Numbered from the stretch's first letter, positions 12,312-22,782 are shown. The stretch: DNA of 64,000 nucleotides from UBA4615 sp044368415 (GCA_044368415.1 JBIPLJ010000006.1:1-64000); one strand, 5' to 3'. The notes: a model not told the origin generated them from the letters alone. A program made the numbers and translations.

Positions 12312-13616
12312 TCAGCCGTTCTGGGCCATCAGCTCGTCGAAGCCCACCGGGGTGTCGGTGACCGTCGCGTTGCCGAGCACCCAGTCGACCACGTTCTGTT
12401 CGACCACCAGCGCCTCCACCTCGGCCAGGCGCTCGCGATCGCTGAAGTACCAGCGGATGACCTCGCCCGGGTTCTCGTAGGACTGGGCGAACTCCTCGAT
12501 CTGCTTGCGCAGTTGGTCCGGTTTGGCCTGCAGGCCCTGCGACTTGACGATCTCGGCGACGATCAGGCCCAGGCGCACGCGCTTGCCGGCGCTCTCGGCG
12601 AAGGCCTCGGCCGGGATCGGCATGTCCTTGATGTCCATGCCGCGCTGCTTGAAGTCAGCGCGCGCGCGCTCCGCGAGCTGCTCGGACTCGGCCTGCACGA
12701 GCGCCTTGGGCAGATCGATCTCGGCGAGCTTGGGCAGCGCTTCCATCACGGAGGATTTGATGCGGCCGCGCAAGCGCTGGGCGACCTCGCGCTCGAGGTT
12801 GCGGCGAACGTCGTCGCGCAGCGTGGCCATGCTGCCCTCGGCGACACCGAGCTGCTTGGCGAAGGCCTCGTCGAGCTCGGGCAGGCTCGGGGCCTCGACC
12901 TTCTTGACGGTCACCTCGAACTGAGCGGTCTTGCCGGCCAGCTCCCGGGCGTTGTACTCGTCTGGGAAGGCGACCGGGAAGGTTTTCTTCTCACCCGGCG
13001 CCGCGCCGCGCACGCCGTTCTCGAAGTCGGCCAGCATGCCGCCCTCGCCCAGCGTGAACGGGAAGTCGGTCGCGGTGCCGCCGGGGAAGGCGACGCCGTC
13101 GAGCGTGCCGACGAAGTCGATGGTCACGCGGTCGCCATCGGCGGCCGGGCGCTCGACTTCGGCCCAAGTGGTGCGCTGCTTACGCAGGATCTCGATGGTC
13201 TTGTCGACCTCGGCGTCGCCGACCTCGCAGGTCGCGCGCTCGACGGCCAGCGAGGTCGCCGCGCCGAGCGCGACCTCGGGATAGACCTCGAAGCTCGCGG
13301 TGAAGCCCGCGGCGCCCTCGCCGGCGTCCTGGCTCGGCTCGATTCTCGGCTGGCCCGCGATCCGCAGACCGTGCTCGGTGACCGCATCGGAGAACGCCTT
13401 GGAGACGGCATCGCCCAGCACCTCGGCCTGCACCTGCGCGCCATAGGACTGCTCGATCATCTTCTTCGGCACCTTGCCGGGACGAAAGCCAGGCATGCGC
13501 AGCGTGCGGCCCATGTCGCGCAGCTTGCGCTCGACCTGCGAGCCGATTTCGGCCATTGAGACCGACAGGCTCAGGCGACGCTCGAGCGCGCCGGTCGATT
13601 CCAGTTGAGTCGCCAT
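12312..13616 (-). CDS. tig: trigger factor
   Basis: The 434-residue chaperone has three parts: the ribosome-binding domain with the signature GFRPGKVPKKMIEQSYG, an FKBP-type PPIase domain (about residues 160-245, with GDRVTIDFVGTLDGVAF and AFPDEYNARELAGK), and the C-terminal helical arms. It binds at the ribosome exit tunnel and shields nascent chains. The start was set at MATQLESTGA. The upstream in-frame extension runs towards tRNA-Leu and is not protein-like. It is the first protein gene of the tig-clpP-clpX operon and directly follows tRNA-Leu. Confidence 0.96.
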   Translation of the reverse strand: MATQLESTGALERRLSLSVSMAEIGSQVERKLRDMGRTLRMPGFRPGKVPKKMIEQSYGAQVQAEVLGDAVSKAFSDAVTEHGLRIAGQPRIEPSQDAGEGAAGFTASFEVYPEVALGAATSLAVERATCEVGDAEVDKTIEILRKQRTTWAEVERPAADGDRVTIDFVGTLDGVAFPGGTATDFPFTLGEGGMLADFENGVRGAAPGEKKTFPVAFPDEYNARELAGKTAQFEVTVKKVEAPSLPELDEAFAKQLGVAEGSMATLRDDVRRNLEREVAQRLRGRIKSSVMEALPKLAEIDLPKALVQAESEQLAERARADFKQRGMDIKDMPIPAEAFAESAGKRVRLGLIVAEIVKSQGLQAKPDQLRKQIEEFAQSYENPGEVIRWYFSDRERLAEVEALVVEQNVVDWVLGNATVTDTPVGFDELMAQNG

Positions 13617-13704
13617 GTTCTTATGTAGTCCAGTGTCAGCGTATCGGGGACGTGTTTCGGAGGGACGTGCGGCGGCGGGACACCGGCCCGCTGCGGGGAA
13701 GCCC

Positions 13705-13789
13705 TGGTGCGGCCGGGGAGACTCGAACTCCCACACCCTTCGGCGCCAGGACCTAAACCTGGTGCGTCTACCGATTCCGCCACGGCCGC
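13705..13789 (-). tRNA. tRNA-Leu (anticodon TAG)
   Basis: An 85-base class II tRNA on the minus strand. The acceptor stem GCGGCCG pairs with CGGCCGC. The anticodon stem CCAGG/CCTGG encloses TTTAGGT with anticodon TAG, and a long variable arm (CGCCGAAGGGTGT region) and an encoded CCA are present. It lies just upstream of tig, as in other Burkholderiales. Confidence 0.95.
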
Positions 13790-13800
13790 AGCGAGCTCAA

Positions 13801-13835
13801 CCCCAGGGGCTAGTTCGCCCCGGGGCGATATTGTA
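13801..13835 (-). promoter_or_regulatory. tRNA-Leu upstream region: -10 box and GC-rich hairpin
   Basis: On the minus strand, TACAAT (13835-13830) is followed by a GC-rich discriminator, which fits a stable RNA promoter. The next bases can form a stem, GCCCCGGGG at 13817-13825 with CCCCAGGGGC at 13801-13810 (one bulge). This could end the RND transcript arriving from 13874 or be part of the tRNA leader. No good -35 was found. Confidence 0.35.
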
Positions 13836-13873
13836 GACGAAGGTCCGACCCCGCCCGCCGCGACCCCGCGGAG

Positions 13874-16800
13874 CTATGCCGCGAGGCCGTCCGTCGGACG
13901 TGCCGAGACGCCGCCCGGTGAGCCCGAGTCGGCGACGGTGCTGGGGCGCACGCGATACCAGGCGACGTACAGCGCCGGCACGAACAGCACCGTCAGCAGG
14001 GTCGCGACGATCAGCCCTCCCATGATCGCGAAGGCCATCGGTCCCCATAGAACGTCCCCCGACAGCGGCACCATCGCGAAGATCGCCGCTGCCGCCGTGA
14101 GCACGATCGGCCGGAACCGGCGCACCGACGACTCGCGCACCGCCTCCCAGGCGCTGTGGCCCTCGTCGCGGTACTGCCGGATCTGATCGACCAGGATCAC
14201 AGTGTTGCGCATGATCATGCCGCCGAGCGCGATGGTGCCCAGCATCGCGACGAACCCGAAGGGCCGCCCCGAAAGCAGCAGCGCGGCCGCAACGCCGACG
14301 ATGCCCAGTGGCGCGGTCAGCAGCACCATGAACGTCAGCGAGAAGCGCTGCAGCTGGATCATCAGCAGCGCCACGACCAGGGCCAGCATGACTGGCATGC
14401 CGGCGTTGATCGACGACTGCGCCTTGATGTTCTCCTCGAAGGGGCCGCCCGCCTCGATTCGGTAGCCCGGCGGCAATCCAGCGCGCAGCGACGCGAGCTT
14501 CGGCTCGATCGCCATCGTGACGTCGGGCGCCTGGACCCCGTCGACGATGTCGGCCCGGACGGTAAGGTTGGGCACGCGGCTGCGCCGCCAGAGGATAGGC
14601 TCCTCCATCACCTCGGTGATCGTCGCGACCTGCGACAGCGGCACCGAGCGTCCGAGCGCGGTTTGGATCTGCAGGCTCGACAGGTTGGCGAGGCTCGCGC
14701 GCTCGGCCTGCGGCGCCCGCAGCACCACCTCGATGAGCTTGTCACGCTCGCGAAAGGTGCCGATCGTCGCGCCCGATACGGCGCCGCCGATCGCGCGGGC
14801 GACCTGCCCGCTCGACAGGCCGATGACTCGGGCCTTGTCCTGGTCGACGTCGATGCGCACCGCCGGCGCGCGCTCGCCCCAGTCGGCGTGAACGTCGAGG
14901 GTGCTCGGATCGGCCCGGATCACCTCGGCGACCTGCGCGCCGATCGCCTTGAGCCGCTGCGGGTCGCTGCCGAGCACGCGGAACTGCACTGGGTAGGCCA
15001 CCGGCGGACCGAGCGGCGTGCGGAACGCGCGCGCCCGGATGCCGGGGAACTCGTCGTCTAGCGCGCGGCGCAGGCGCGGCAGCGCCCGGTCTCGGCCGGC
15101 GACATCCTTCGTCAGCACGACGAACTGAGCGAAGTTCGGCCGGAACAGTTGCTGGTCGAGCGACAGGTAGTAGCGCGGCGAGCCGTTGCCCACGTAGCCG
15201 ACGAAGGTCGACACGTCCTCGTCCTTGGCCAGGATCGCCTCGAATCGCTTGGCCTGTGTCTCGGTGGCGCGGTAGGACGCGCCCTCCGGCAGCCACATCT
15301 CGACCAGGATCTCGGCCCGGTCGGACGAGGGGAAGAACTGCTTCTCGGTGGCCTTCATGCCGAGCACGCCCAGCGCGAATAGACCGACGGTCGCGACGAT
15401 CGTCAGCCATTGCCAGCGCATGCAGGCCTCGATGGTCGCCCGCAGCCGCCGGTAGAACGGCGAGTCGAACACCTCGTGGTGGGCGCCGGCCGGCTTGCCC
15501 TTCAGGACGTAGTAGCCGATGAACGGCGTCGCCGCGACCGCGGCCACCCAAGAGACCAGCAGCGCGATGGTCACTACCGCGAAGATCGCGAAGGTGTACT
15601 CGCCGGTCGTGGACTTCGCGGTCGCGATCGGCAGGAAGCCGGCGGCGGTGATCAGCGTGCCGGTGAGCATCGGGAAGGCGGTGCTGCGGTACGCGAAGGT
15701 GGCGGCGCTGAAGCGGTCCCAGCCCTCCTCCATCTTGCGGGCCATCATCTCGACCGCGATCATCGCGTCGTCGACCAGCAGGCCGAGCGCGATGATCAGC
15801 GCGCCGGTGGAGATGCGGTGCAGGTCGATGCCGAACCAGGCCATCAGCAGGAAGGTGCCGGCGAGCACCAGCGGGATGGTGAGCGCTACGACACTGCCGG
15901 CGCGCAGCCCTAGGCTCACGAAGGACACCACCAGCACGATGGCGACCGCCTCGAGCAGCGAGGTGATGAACAGGCCGACGGACTTCTTCACCAGCCGCGG
16001 CTGGTCGGAGACCTTCGCGAAGTCGATGCCGACGGGGATGTCGGCCTTGAGGCGCTCCATCGTCTTCTCGAGGTTCTCGCCAAGGCGCAGCACGTCGCCG
16101 GTCGGCACCATCGAGATCGCCAGGCCGATCGCCTGCTTGCCCGCGTAGCGCATCGTCCAGACCGGCGGGTCGGAATAGCCGCGCCAGACGCGCGCGCCGT
16201 CGCCCAGCCTGACCGTGCGCCCGCCGATGTTCAGGCGCAGCTCCTCGACCTCGCGCACCGTGTCGAACTGCCCGGTCACCCGCAGCGGCACCTGGCGGCT
16301 CGCGCCCTGCACCGTGCCGGCGGGCGCCACCACGTTCTGTGCTGCGAGCTGCTCGGCAATGCGTTGCGGATCGATGCCGAGGTTGGCGAGGAGCTGCGGC
16401 GAGAGCTCGACGAATACCTTCTCGTCCTGCGTGCCCACCAGCTCGACCTTGGAGACGTCGGGCAGGCGCAGCAGCTCCTGGCGCACGCTCTCGACCCGGT
16501 CGCGCAGTTCGGCGAGCGTGAAGCCGTCAGCGGTGAACGCGTAGATGGTGCCGAAGACGTCGCCGAATTCGTCGTTGAAGAAGGGGCCGATCGCCTCGGC
16601 GGGCAGGCTCTGGCGGATGTCGCCGACCTTCTTGCGAACCTGGTACCAGACCTGCGGCACCTCCTTGCGCGGCGCGGTGTCGAGCAGCTCGAGAACGATC
16701 AGCGACTCGCCGGGCTTGGAATAGCTGCGGGTCCACTTGAAGTGCTGCGTCTCCTGCAGCTTCTTCTCGATCCGGTCGGTGATCTGCTGGTCGACCTGCT

Positions 16801-17032
16801 CAGTGGTCGCGCCGGGCCAGATCGTTCGGATGGTCATCGCGCGGAACGCGAAGTCGGGATCCTCGCGCTGACCGAGCTTGAAGAAGGACATGGAGCCTGC
16901 GATCGCGATGACCAGCAGGAAAAACAGCGTGAGCTGCGGGTGGCGGATCGCGGCCGCCGAGATGTTGAACCGATCTGCGCCGGAGGCGGCTCCGGGCGGC
17001 CTGGCCGGCGCGGACGGATCCTGTGGGCTCAT
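13874..17032 (-). CDS. efflux RND transporter permease subunit
   Basis: The 1052-residue inner-membrane pump has the RND layout: a first membrane helix near residues 32-52, two large periplasmic loops, and two blocks of membrane helices. The proton-relay aspartates are in LGLLVDDAMIAVEMM, and a second-half helix block contains LGTIALGGMIMRNTVILVDQI. This is the hydrophobe/amphiphile (HAE1-like) type rather than the metal (HME) type, judged by the overall reading only. It works with the adaptor encoded immediately upstream; the genes overlap by ATGA. No outer-membrane channel gene lies nearby, so it probably uses a TolC-like protein encoded elsewhere. Substrates cannot be predicted. Confidence 0.92.
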   Translation of the reverse strand: MSPQDPSAPARPPGAASGADRFNISAAAIRHPQLTLFFLLVIAIAGSMSFFKLGQREDPDFAFRAMTIRTIWPGATTEQVDQQITDRIEKKLQETQHFKWTRSYSKPGESLIVLELLDTAPRKEVPQVWYQVRKKVGDIRQSLPAEAIGPFFNDEFGDVFGTIYAFTADGFTLAELRDRVESVRQELLRLPDVSKVELVGTQDEKVFVELSPQLLANLGIDPQRIAEQLAAQNVVAPAGTVQGASRQVPLRVTGQFDTVREVEELRLNIGGRTVRLGDGARVWRGYSDPPVWTMRYAGKQAIGLAISMVPTGDVLRLGENLEKTMERLKADIPVGIDFAKVSDQPRLVKKSVGLFITSLLEAVAIVLVVSFVSLGLRAGSVVALTIPLVLAGTFLLMAWFGIDLHRISTGALIIALGLLVDDAMIAVEMMARKMEEGWDRFSAATFAYRSTAFPMLTGTLITAAGFLPIATAKSTTGEYTFAIFAVVTIALLVSWVAAVAATPFIGYYVLKGKPAGAHHEVFDSPFYRRLRATIEACMRWQWLTIVATVGLFALGVLGMKATEKQFFPSSDRAEILVEMWLPEGASYRATETQAKRFEAILAKDEDVSTFVGYVGNGSPRYYLSLDQQLFRPNFAQFVVLTKDVAGRDRALPRLRRALDDEFPGIRARAFRTPLGPPVAYPVQFRVLGSDPQRLKAIGAQVAEVIRADPSTLDVHADWGERAPAVRIDVDQDKARVIGLSSGQVARAIGGAVSGATIGTFRERDKLIEVVLRAPQAERASLANLSSLQIQTALGRSVPLSQVATITEVMEEPILWRRSRVPNLTVRADIVDGVQAPDVTMAIEPKLASLRAGLPPGYRIEAGGPFEENIKAQSSINAGMPVMLALVVALLMIQLQRFSLTFMVLLTAPLGIVGVAAALLLSGRPFGFVAMLGTIALGGMIMRNTVILVDQIRQYRDEGHSAWEAVRESSVRRFRPIVLTAAAAIFAMVPLSGDVLWGPMAFAIMGGLIVATLLTVLFVPALYVAWYRVRPSTVADSGSPGGVSARPTDGLAA

Positions 17033-18147
17033 CGTGCGTCCCCGCCTTGCGCCACCGCGGGTGCGGGGGCGGGCCCGTCGAGGACCCGGACCGGCTGACC
17101 GGCGCGTAGCAGGTTGGCGCCGGCGGTGACGATCCGGTCGCCCGGCTGCAGGCCGCCCACAATGCGCACGGCGTCATCGAGCAGTCCGGCCGTCTTGACC
17201 TCGACAGGGGACACCCTCGTACCGGTGGCGTCGAGCTTCCAGACCCGGGGCTGGCCGTCGGTCGACTGCAGCGCCGACAGCGGCAGCACAAAAGAGGACT
17301 CGGCGGCGCGCAGAACCTGGACCACCGCCGTCATGCCGAGCGCGACCCCTTCGGCCTCACCGACCAGGGTCAGGCGGGCGGCGTACGTGCGGGAGGCCGG
17401 ATCGGAGATCGGGGCGAGTTCGCGCAGCCGCGCCGGCAGCGTCCGATCGCCGAGGGCCGGGATGACCACCGCCCATTCGCGTGCATCGCGGGCGAGCCTG
17501 AGCGCTGACTCGGGGACGTTGACCAGGATCTCGCGCTCGCCGGTCTGGGCGACGCGGATCACCGCCTGCCCGGCGGACACGACCTGCCCGACCTCGGCCT
17601 CGACGGCGGTCACGACACCGGCCGCATCGGCCTTGAGCACCTGGAAGTCGATCGCGTTACGGGCCTGCTGCTGCTGGGCTTCGGCGGCACCGAGGCGTGC
17701 CGCGGCCGCGTCGAAGCCGGCTTGCTGGCGGTCAAGCGAGGCCTGACTGATGTAGTTCTGTGCCTTCAAGCTGCGCAACCGCTCGAGCTCGACCCGGGCG
17801 AGGTCGCGGTCGGTGCGGGCGGCGACCACCTGCGCCTGCTGGGCGAGCAACGCCGGCGCCAGATCGATCGGGTCGAGCCGGGCGAGCACCTGGCCGGGCA
17901 CCACACGCTCGCCCACCGACACGCTGCGCTGCGACAGCTTGCCGCCCACCCGGAACCCGAGCCGCGCCTCGATCCGGGGCCGGACTTCGCCGGGCAACTG
18001 CAGGGCGACCGCGGCGGCCTGGGGCTGGACGACCATCGTGCGGACGGGGCGCGGGGCCTCGACCTTGATAGCCGCCTCCTTCTGGCCACAGCCGGCGGCT
18101 AGGGCCGCAACAAGCGCGGCGGCGGGCAGGAGGGCAAGGCGCGACAT
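17029..18147 (-). CDS. efflux RND transporter periplasmic adaptor (lipoprotein)
   Basis: This 372-residue membrane fusion protein has a lipoprotein signal with lipobox LAAGC, so Cys20 is the lipidated residue. It then shows the half-lipoyl motif (PGEVRPRIEARLGFRVGGKL), a coiled-coil hairpin rich in A, R and Q (about residues 95-165), the second half of the lipoyl domain (ADAAGVVTAVEAEVGQVV), a beta-barrel domain, and a membrane-proximal domain ending near LRAGQPVRVLDG. It bridges the RND pump and an outer-membrane channel in the periplasm. It is the first gene of a two-gene operon, and a TetR-type operator candidate lies about 35 bases upstream. Confidence 0.92.
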   Translation of the reverse strand: MSRLALLPAAALVAALAAGCGQKEAAIKVEAPRPVRTMVVQPQAAAVALQLPGEVRPRIEARLGFRVGGKLSQRSVSVGERVVPGQVLARLDPIDLAPALLAQQAQVVAARTDRDLARVELERLRSLKAQNYISQASLDRQQAGFDAAAARLGAAEAQQQQARNAIDFQVLKADAAGVVTAVEAEVGQVVSAGQAVIRVAQTGEREILVNVPESALRLARDAREWAVVIPALGDRTLPARLRELAPISDPASRTYAARLTLVGEAEGVALGMTAVVQVLRAAESSFVLPLSALQSTDGQPRVWKLDATGTRVSPVEVKTAGLLDDAVRIVGGLQPGDRIVTAGANLLRAGQPVRVLDGPAPAPAVAQGGDAR

Positions 18148-18181
18148 TGATGACTCCGGAAGGCTGGATCGCCGGATTAAA

Positions 18182-18203
18182 TGACTGACGAGTTAGTAAG
18201 TAA
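18182..18203. promoter_or_regulatory. TetR-type operator candidate upstream of the RND operon
   Basis: TGACTGAC and GTAAGTAA form an imperfect inverted repeat across six bases, with 7 of 11 symmetric pairs. Repeats of this kind are typical of sites bound by TetR-family repressors of RND pumps. The stretch is also markedly AT-richer than its surroundings. No regulator gene is adjacent. Confidence 0.4.
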
Positions 18204-18257
18204 ATGTATCCGGCACTTACAGTCCCGTCAACGCGGGAAGCCCGCGGCGCGACCCCC

Positions 18258-18263
18258 TACAAT
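18258..18263 (+). promoter_or_regulatory. -10 element of hpnC, leaderless arrangement
   Basis: TACAAT ends 7 bases before the GTG start codon at 18271. Transcription would begin at or next to the start codon, giving a leaderless mRNA. There is no ribosome-binding sequence before the GTG, in agreement. No -35 of good quality was found. Confidence 0.45.
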
Positions 18264-18270
18264 CGCGGCC

Positions 18271-19167
18271 GTGACCTCCCCCGTGCATGGCGTCGAACAC
18301 TACGAGAACTTCCCGGTCGCGTCCTGGCTGATGCCGGCGCGCCTGCGGCCGGCGGTCGTCGCAATCTACCGGTTCGCCCGGCACGCCGACGACGTCGCAG
18401 ACGAGGGCGACGCCCCGGCCGCCGAGCGGCTGGCGGTGCTCCGGGCGTTGCGCGACGACCTCGTCCGGGCCCGGAGCGGCCAGCCGGTGCAGGCGCCAGT
18501 GGTGGCGCAACTGGTACCGCACGTGCGGGAGCACGGGCTCGATTGGAGCCGGTTCGACGCGCTGCTGTCGGCCTTCGAGCAGGATGTGACAGTGCACCGC
18601 TATCCCGACTTCGAGACCCTGCTCGACTACTGCAGGCGCTCGGCCGATCCGGTCGGGCAGCTGGTGCTGGCCCTCGCCGGCCGTCTGGACGACGCCACGC
18701 GCGTCGCTTCTGACCGGATCTGCAGCGCGCTGCAGCTGATCAACTTCCTGCAGGACGCGGCCATCGACTGGTCGAGGGGCCGTCTGTACCTGCCGCTCGA
18801 CGCGCTGGCCCGGCACGGCACGGGCGAGTCGGACCTCGCGCGCGCGTGGGCCGAGCGCCGCGCCGCGCCGGCCTTGCGTGCCTGTATCGCCGCGGAGGCC
18901 GGTCGCGCCGCAGAGATGCTGGCCGGCGGCGCAGGCCTACCGGCGCGGGTCGGCGGGCGCCTGGGCTGGGAGCTGAGGGCGATCGTCGCCGGCGGCGCCC
19001 GGATCCTCGAGCGGCTGGCCACCGGCGGCCACGATCCGTTCGCCGCCCGGCCGGTGCTGTCCCGGCGAGACGCGCTGCCGCTGGCTGGCGCCATGCTGCG
19101 GCTCGCGATCGCCTCCCCTGCTCTACCCCCCGCACCCGCCACGGCCTCGCGGCCGGAGCCCCGATGA
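18271..19167 (+). CDS. hpnC: squalene synthase subunit HpnC
   Basis: The 298-residue trans-isoprenyl diphosphate synthase-fold protein carries the first aspartate motif in YRFARHADDVADEGD and the second region in NFLQDAAIDWSRGRLYLP. HpnC converts presqualene diphosphate, made by HpnD, to hydroxysqualene. The GTG start at MTSPVHGVEHYENF was chosen because HpnC proteins begin close to HYENFPVASWLMP. An ATG 90 bases upstream would place the promoter and operator region inside the gene. It is the first gene of hpnCDE, with an ATGA overlap to hpnD. The C-terminal 60 residues are alanine/proline rich. Confidence 0.92.
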   Translation: MTSPVHGVEHYENFPVASWLMPARLRPAVVAIYRFARHADDVADEGDAPAAERLAVLRALRDDLVRARSGQPVQAPVVAQLVPHVREHGLDWSRFDALLSAFEQDVTVHRYPDFETLLDYCRRSADPVGQLVLALAGRLDDATRVASDRICSALQLINFLQDAAIDWSRGRLYLPLDALARHGTGESDLARAWAERRAAPALRACIAAEAGRAAEMLAGGAGLPARVGGRLGWELRAIVAGGARILERLATGGHDPFAARPVLSRRDALPLAGAMLRLAIASPALPPAPATASRPEPR

Positions 19168-20042
19168 CGCCCGACGAGTACTGCCAGGACAAGGCCGCGC
19201 GGAGCGGCTCGAGCTTCTACTACAGCTTTCTGTTCCTGCCGCCGGAGCGGCGCCGCGCCATCACCGCCCTCTATGCCTTCTGCCGCGAGGTGGACGACGT
19301 CGTCGACGAGATGCGCGACCCCAGTGTGGCGCGCACGAAGCTCGACTGGTGGCAGGGAGAGGTCGAGCGGATGTTCGCTGGCGCACCCACCCACCCGGTG
19401 ACCCAGGCGCTGCGCCCGCACGCGGACCGCTACGACATCACCCGCGGCCGGCTGGTCGAGGTGATCGACGGCATGCGCATGGACCTCGAGCAGAACCGCT
19501 ACCTCGACTACACGGGCCTCGCGCTGTACTGCCGGCGCGCCGCCGGCGTGGTCGGCGAGATGGCCAGCGGCATCTTCGGCCGGACGGAGCCCGCGACCCT
19601 GCGCTATGCCGACACCCTGGGTCTCGCGTTCCAGCTCACGAACATCATCCGAGACGTCGGTGAGGACGCCCGCAAGGGGCGCGTCTACCTGCCGATCGAG
19701 GACCTGCAGCGCTTCGGGGTGACCGTCGGCGAGATCCTCGGATGCCGGCACAGCGACCGGTTCGTGGCGCTGATGCGTTTCCAGGCCGAGCGCGCGCGCA
19801 CCCGATACCGCGAAGCTTACGCATTGCTGCCCGAAGTCGACCGGCGGGCGCAGCGTCCCGGGCTGATCATGTCGGCGATCTACGCGACGCTACTCGATGA
19901 GATCGCGCGTGACGATTTCCTGGTGCTCGACCGGCGCACCTCGCTCACGCCGATCCGCAAGCTCTGGCTCGCGTGGCGCACCTGGGTCACCGGAAAGCCG
20001 CCTGACTTCGACGCGGCGCGGCGCACGCCGGGCGGCGGGTGA
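19164..20042 (+). CDS. hpnD: presqualene diphosphate synthase HpnD
   Basis: This 292-residue enzyme condenses two farnesyl diphosphates to presqualene diphosphate. The two aspartate-rich motifs are clear: YAFCREVDDVVDEM and NIIRDVGEDARKGRVYLP, with the conserved YC-R-AGVVGEM segment between them. It overlaps hpnC by four bases (ATGA) and hpnE by four (GTGA), so translation is coupled. The product is cytoplasmic or membrane-peripheral. Distinguishing HpnD from HpnC rests on the SFYYSFLFLPPERRRAI opening, which is typical of HpnD. Confidence 0.93.
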   Translation: MTPDEYCQDKAARSGSSFYYSFLFLPPERRRAITALYAFCREVDDVVDEMRDPSVARTKLDWWQGEVERMFAGAPTHPVTQALRPHADRYDITRGRLVEVIDGMRMDLEQNRYLDYTGLALYCRRAAGVVGEMASGIFGRTEPATLRYADTLGLAFQLTNIIRDVGEDARKGRVYLPIEDLQRFGVTVGEILGCRHSDRFVALMRFQAERARTRYREAYALLPEVDRRAQRPGLIMSAIYATLLDEIARDDFLVLDRRTSLTPIRKLWLAWRTWVTGKPPDFDAARRTPGGG

Positions 20043-21379
20043 GCGAGGCCCTGGTCGTCGGCGCCGGCTGGGCCGGCCTGGCCGCGGCCGTCGGACTGCT
20101 CGAGGCGGGCCAGCGGGTCACAGTGATCGACGCGGCGCCCGTGCCGGGCGGGCGGGCGCGCTCCCTGGCGCTGAGGATCGATGCGGATACGACGCTCGAC
20201 GTCGACAACGGTCAGCACCTGCTGATCGGCGCCTACCGCTCGACGCTCGAACTGATCCGCCGCGTCGGCGCCGACCCCGCAGCGGTGCTCCTGCGCTCGC
20301 GGCTGCGACTGGCCGGCCCGGGTGGCTTCGAGCTGCGCGCCGCCCCGCTGCCCGCGCCGCTGCACGTCGGAGTCGGCCTGCTGACCGCCCGTGGCATGCC
20401 GTGGCGCGAGCGCGTCGCGATGCTCAGCTCGATGACGGGTCTCGCGATTCGCGGCCCGGACTCGGTGGCCCAGGGCAGCACCGTCGCGCAGTGGCTCGCC
20501 GTCCATCGGCAGCCCGCATCGCTGGTCGCTCGGATCTGGGCGCCGCTGTGTATCGGGGCGCTCAACACGCCGCCTGAGCGCGCCTGCGCGCGAGCCTTCG
20601 CCCAGGTCCTCTGCGATGCGCTGCTGGCGCGCGCCGCGGATGCGGACTTCCTGCTGCCGCGCACCACTCTGGGCGCCGTGGTGCCCGAGCCGGCCTGCGA
20701 TTGGCTGGCCGCGCGCGGCGCAACGCTGCGCTGGCGCACCGCCTGCCGCGGAGTGTCGCGCGACCGCAGCGGGCGCTGGCATGCGGCGACCGATGCCGGT
20801 CCGATCGCCGCCGATCGCGTGGTGCTCGCGGTGCCGCCGCCGCAGGTGCCCCGCTTGCTCGCCGGCACGGTGCCCGAGGCGCGCCTGGCGGTGTTCGACA
20901 CCTTCGAGCACGAGCCGATCGCGACCGTCTGGCTGGCCTGGCGCGAGCGCCTCGAGCTGCCCGAGGTGGTGATGCTCGGCGAGCGGCCCGCCGACGGCGA
21001 ACACGGGCAATGGCTGTTCGGCCGTGGTGTGGCAGCCGGCGCACCGGTGGGCTCCATCGCCGGCGTGGTGGTGAGCGCCGCGGGGCGCAGCGCCGAGGCG
21101 CCTGCGGCGCTCGCGGCGGGCATCGCCCGGCAGGTCGCCGGACAGCTCGGGCTGCCGCTCGCGGACCACGCCAGGGCGGTCGTCGAGCGCCGCGCAACGA
21201 TCCGCTGCAGTCCGGGGCGTCCCCGGCTCGACACCGACGCGCTCGCCGACGCTGCGCCGGGCCTCGCGCTGGCCGGCGACTGGAGCTGGCACCGGTACCC
21301 CGCCACGATCGAGTCTGCGGTGCGCAGCGGCGACGCCGCCGCGCGCTATCTCGCGACCGGCATCGCCGACCGGTCCTGA
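20039..21379 (+). CDS. hpnE: hydroxysqualene dehydroxylase HpnE
   Basis: The 446-residue flavoprotein opens with the dinucleotide-binding motif GAGWAGLAAAVGLLEAGQRVTV at its N-terminus. It ends with the FAD-binding LALAGDWSWHRYPATIESAVRSG segment of the amine-oxidase/phytoene-desaturase superfamily. HpnE reduces hydroxysqualene to squalene, completing the HpnCDE route from farnesyl diphosphate. The GTG start overlaps the hpnD stop. Squalene normally goes on to hopanoids, but no squalene-hopene cyclase is in this window. The gene ends 35 bases from the convergent radA. Confidence 0.92.
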   Translation: MSEALVVGAGWAGLAAAVGLLEAGQRVTVIDAAPVPGGRARSLALRIDADTTLDVDNGQHLLIGAYRSTLELIRRVGADPAAVLLRSRLRLAGPGGFELRAAPLPAPLHVGVGLLTARGMPWRERVAMLSSMTGLAIRGPDSVAQGSTVAQWLAVHRQPASLVARIWAPLCIGALNTPPERACARAFAQVLCDALLARAADADFLLPRTTLGAVVPEPACDWLAARGATLRWRTACRGVSRDRSGRWHAATDAGPIAADRVVLAVPPPQVPRLLAGTVPEARLAVFDTFEHEPIATVWLAWRERLELPEVVMLGERPADGEHGQWLFGRGVAAGAPVGSIAGVVVSAAGRSAEAPAALAAGIARQVAGQLGLPLADHARAVVERRATIRCSPGRPRLDTDALADAAPGLALAGDWSWHRYPATIESAVRSGDAAARYLATGIADRS

Positions 21380-21414
21380 AGGCGCCCGGCGTGGGCCGCA
21401 GGGATGAGGCGGCG

Positions 21415-22779
<1,365 letters not shown>

Positions 22780-22782
22780 GAC

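Noticed and set aside
13801..13829. Firm terminator call for the RND operon
   Set aside because: The hairpin lacks a T run and overlaps the expected start of the tRNA-Leu transcript, so it is listed only as an ambiguous upstream element.
18181..18270. ATG start 90 bases upstream of the chosen hpnC start
   Set aside because: The extra residues do not resemble HpnC, and the stretch carries the operator-like repeat and the -10 box.
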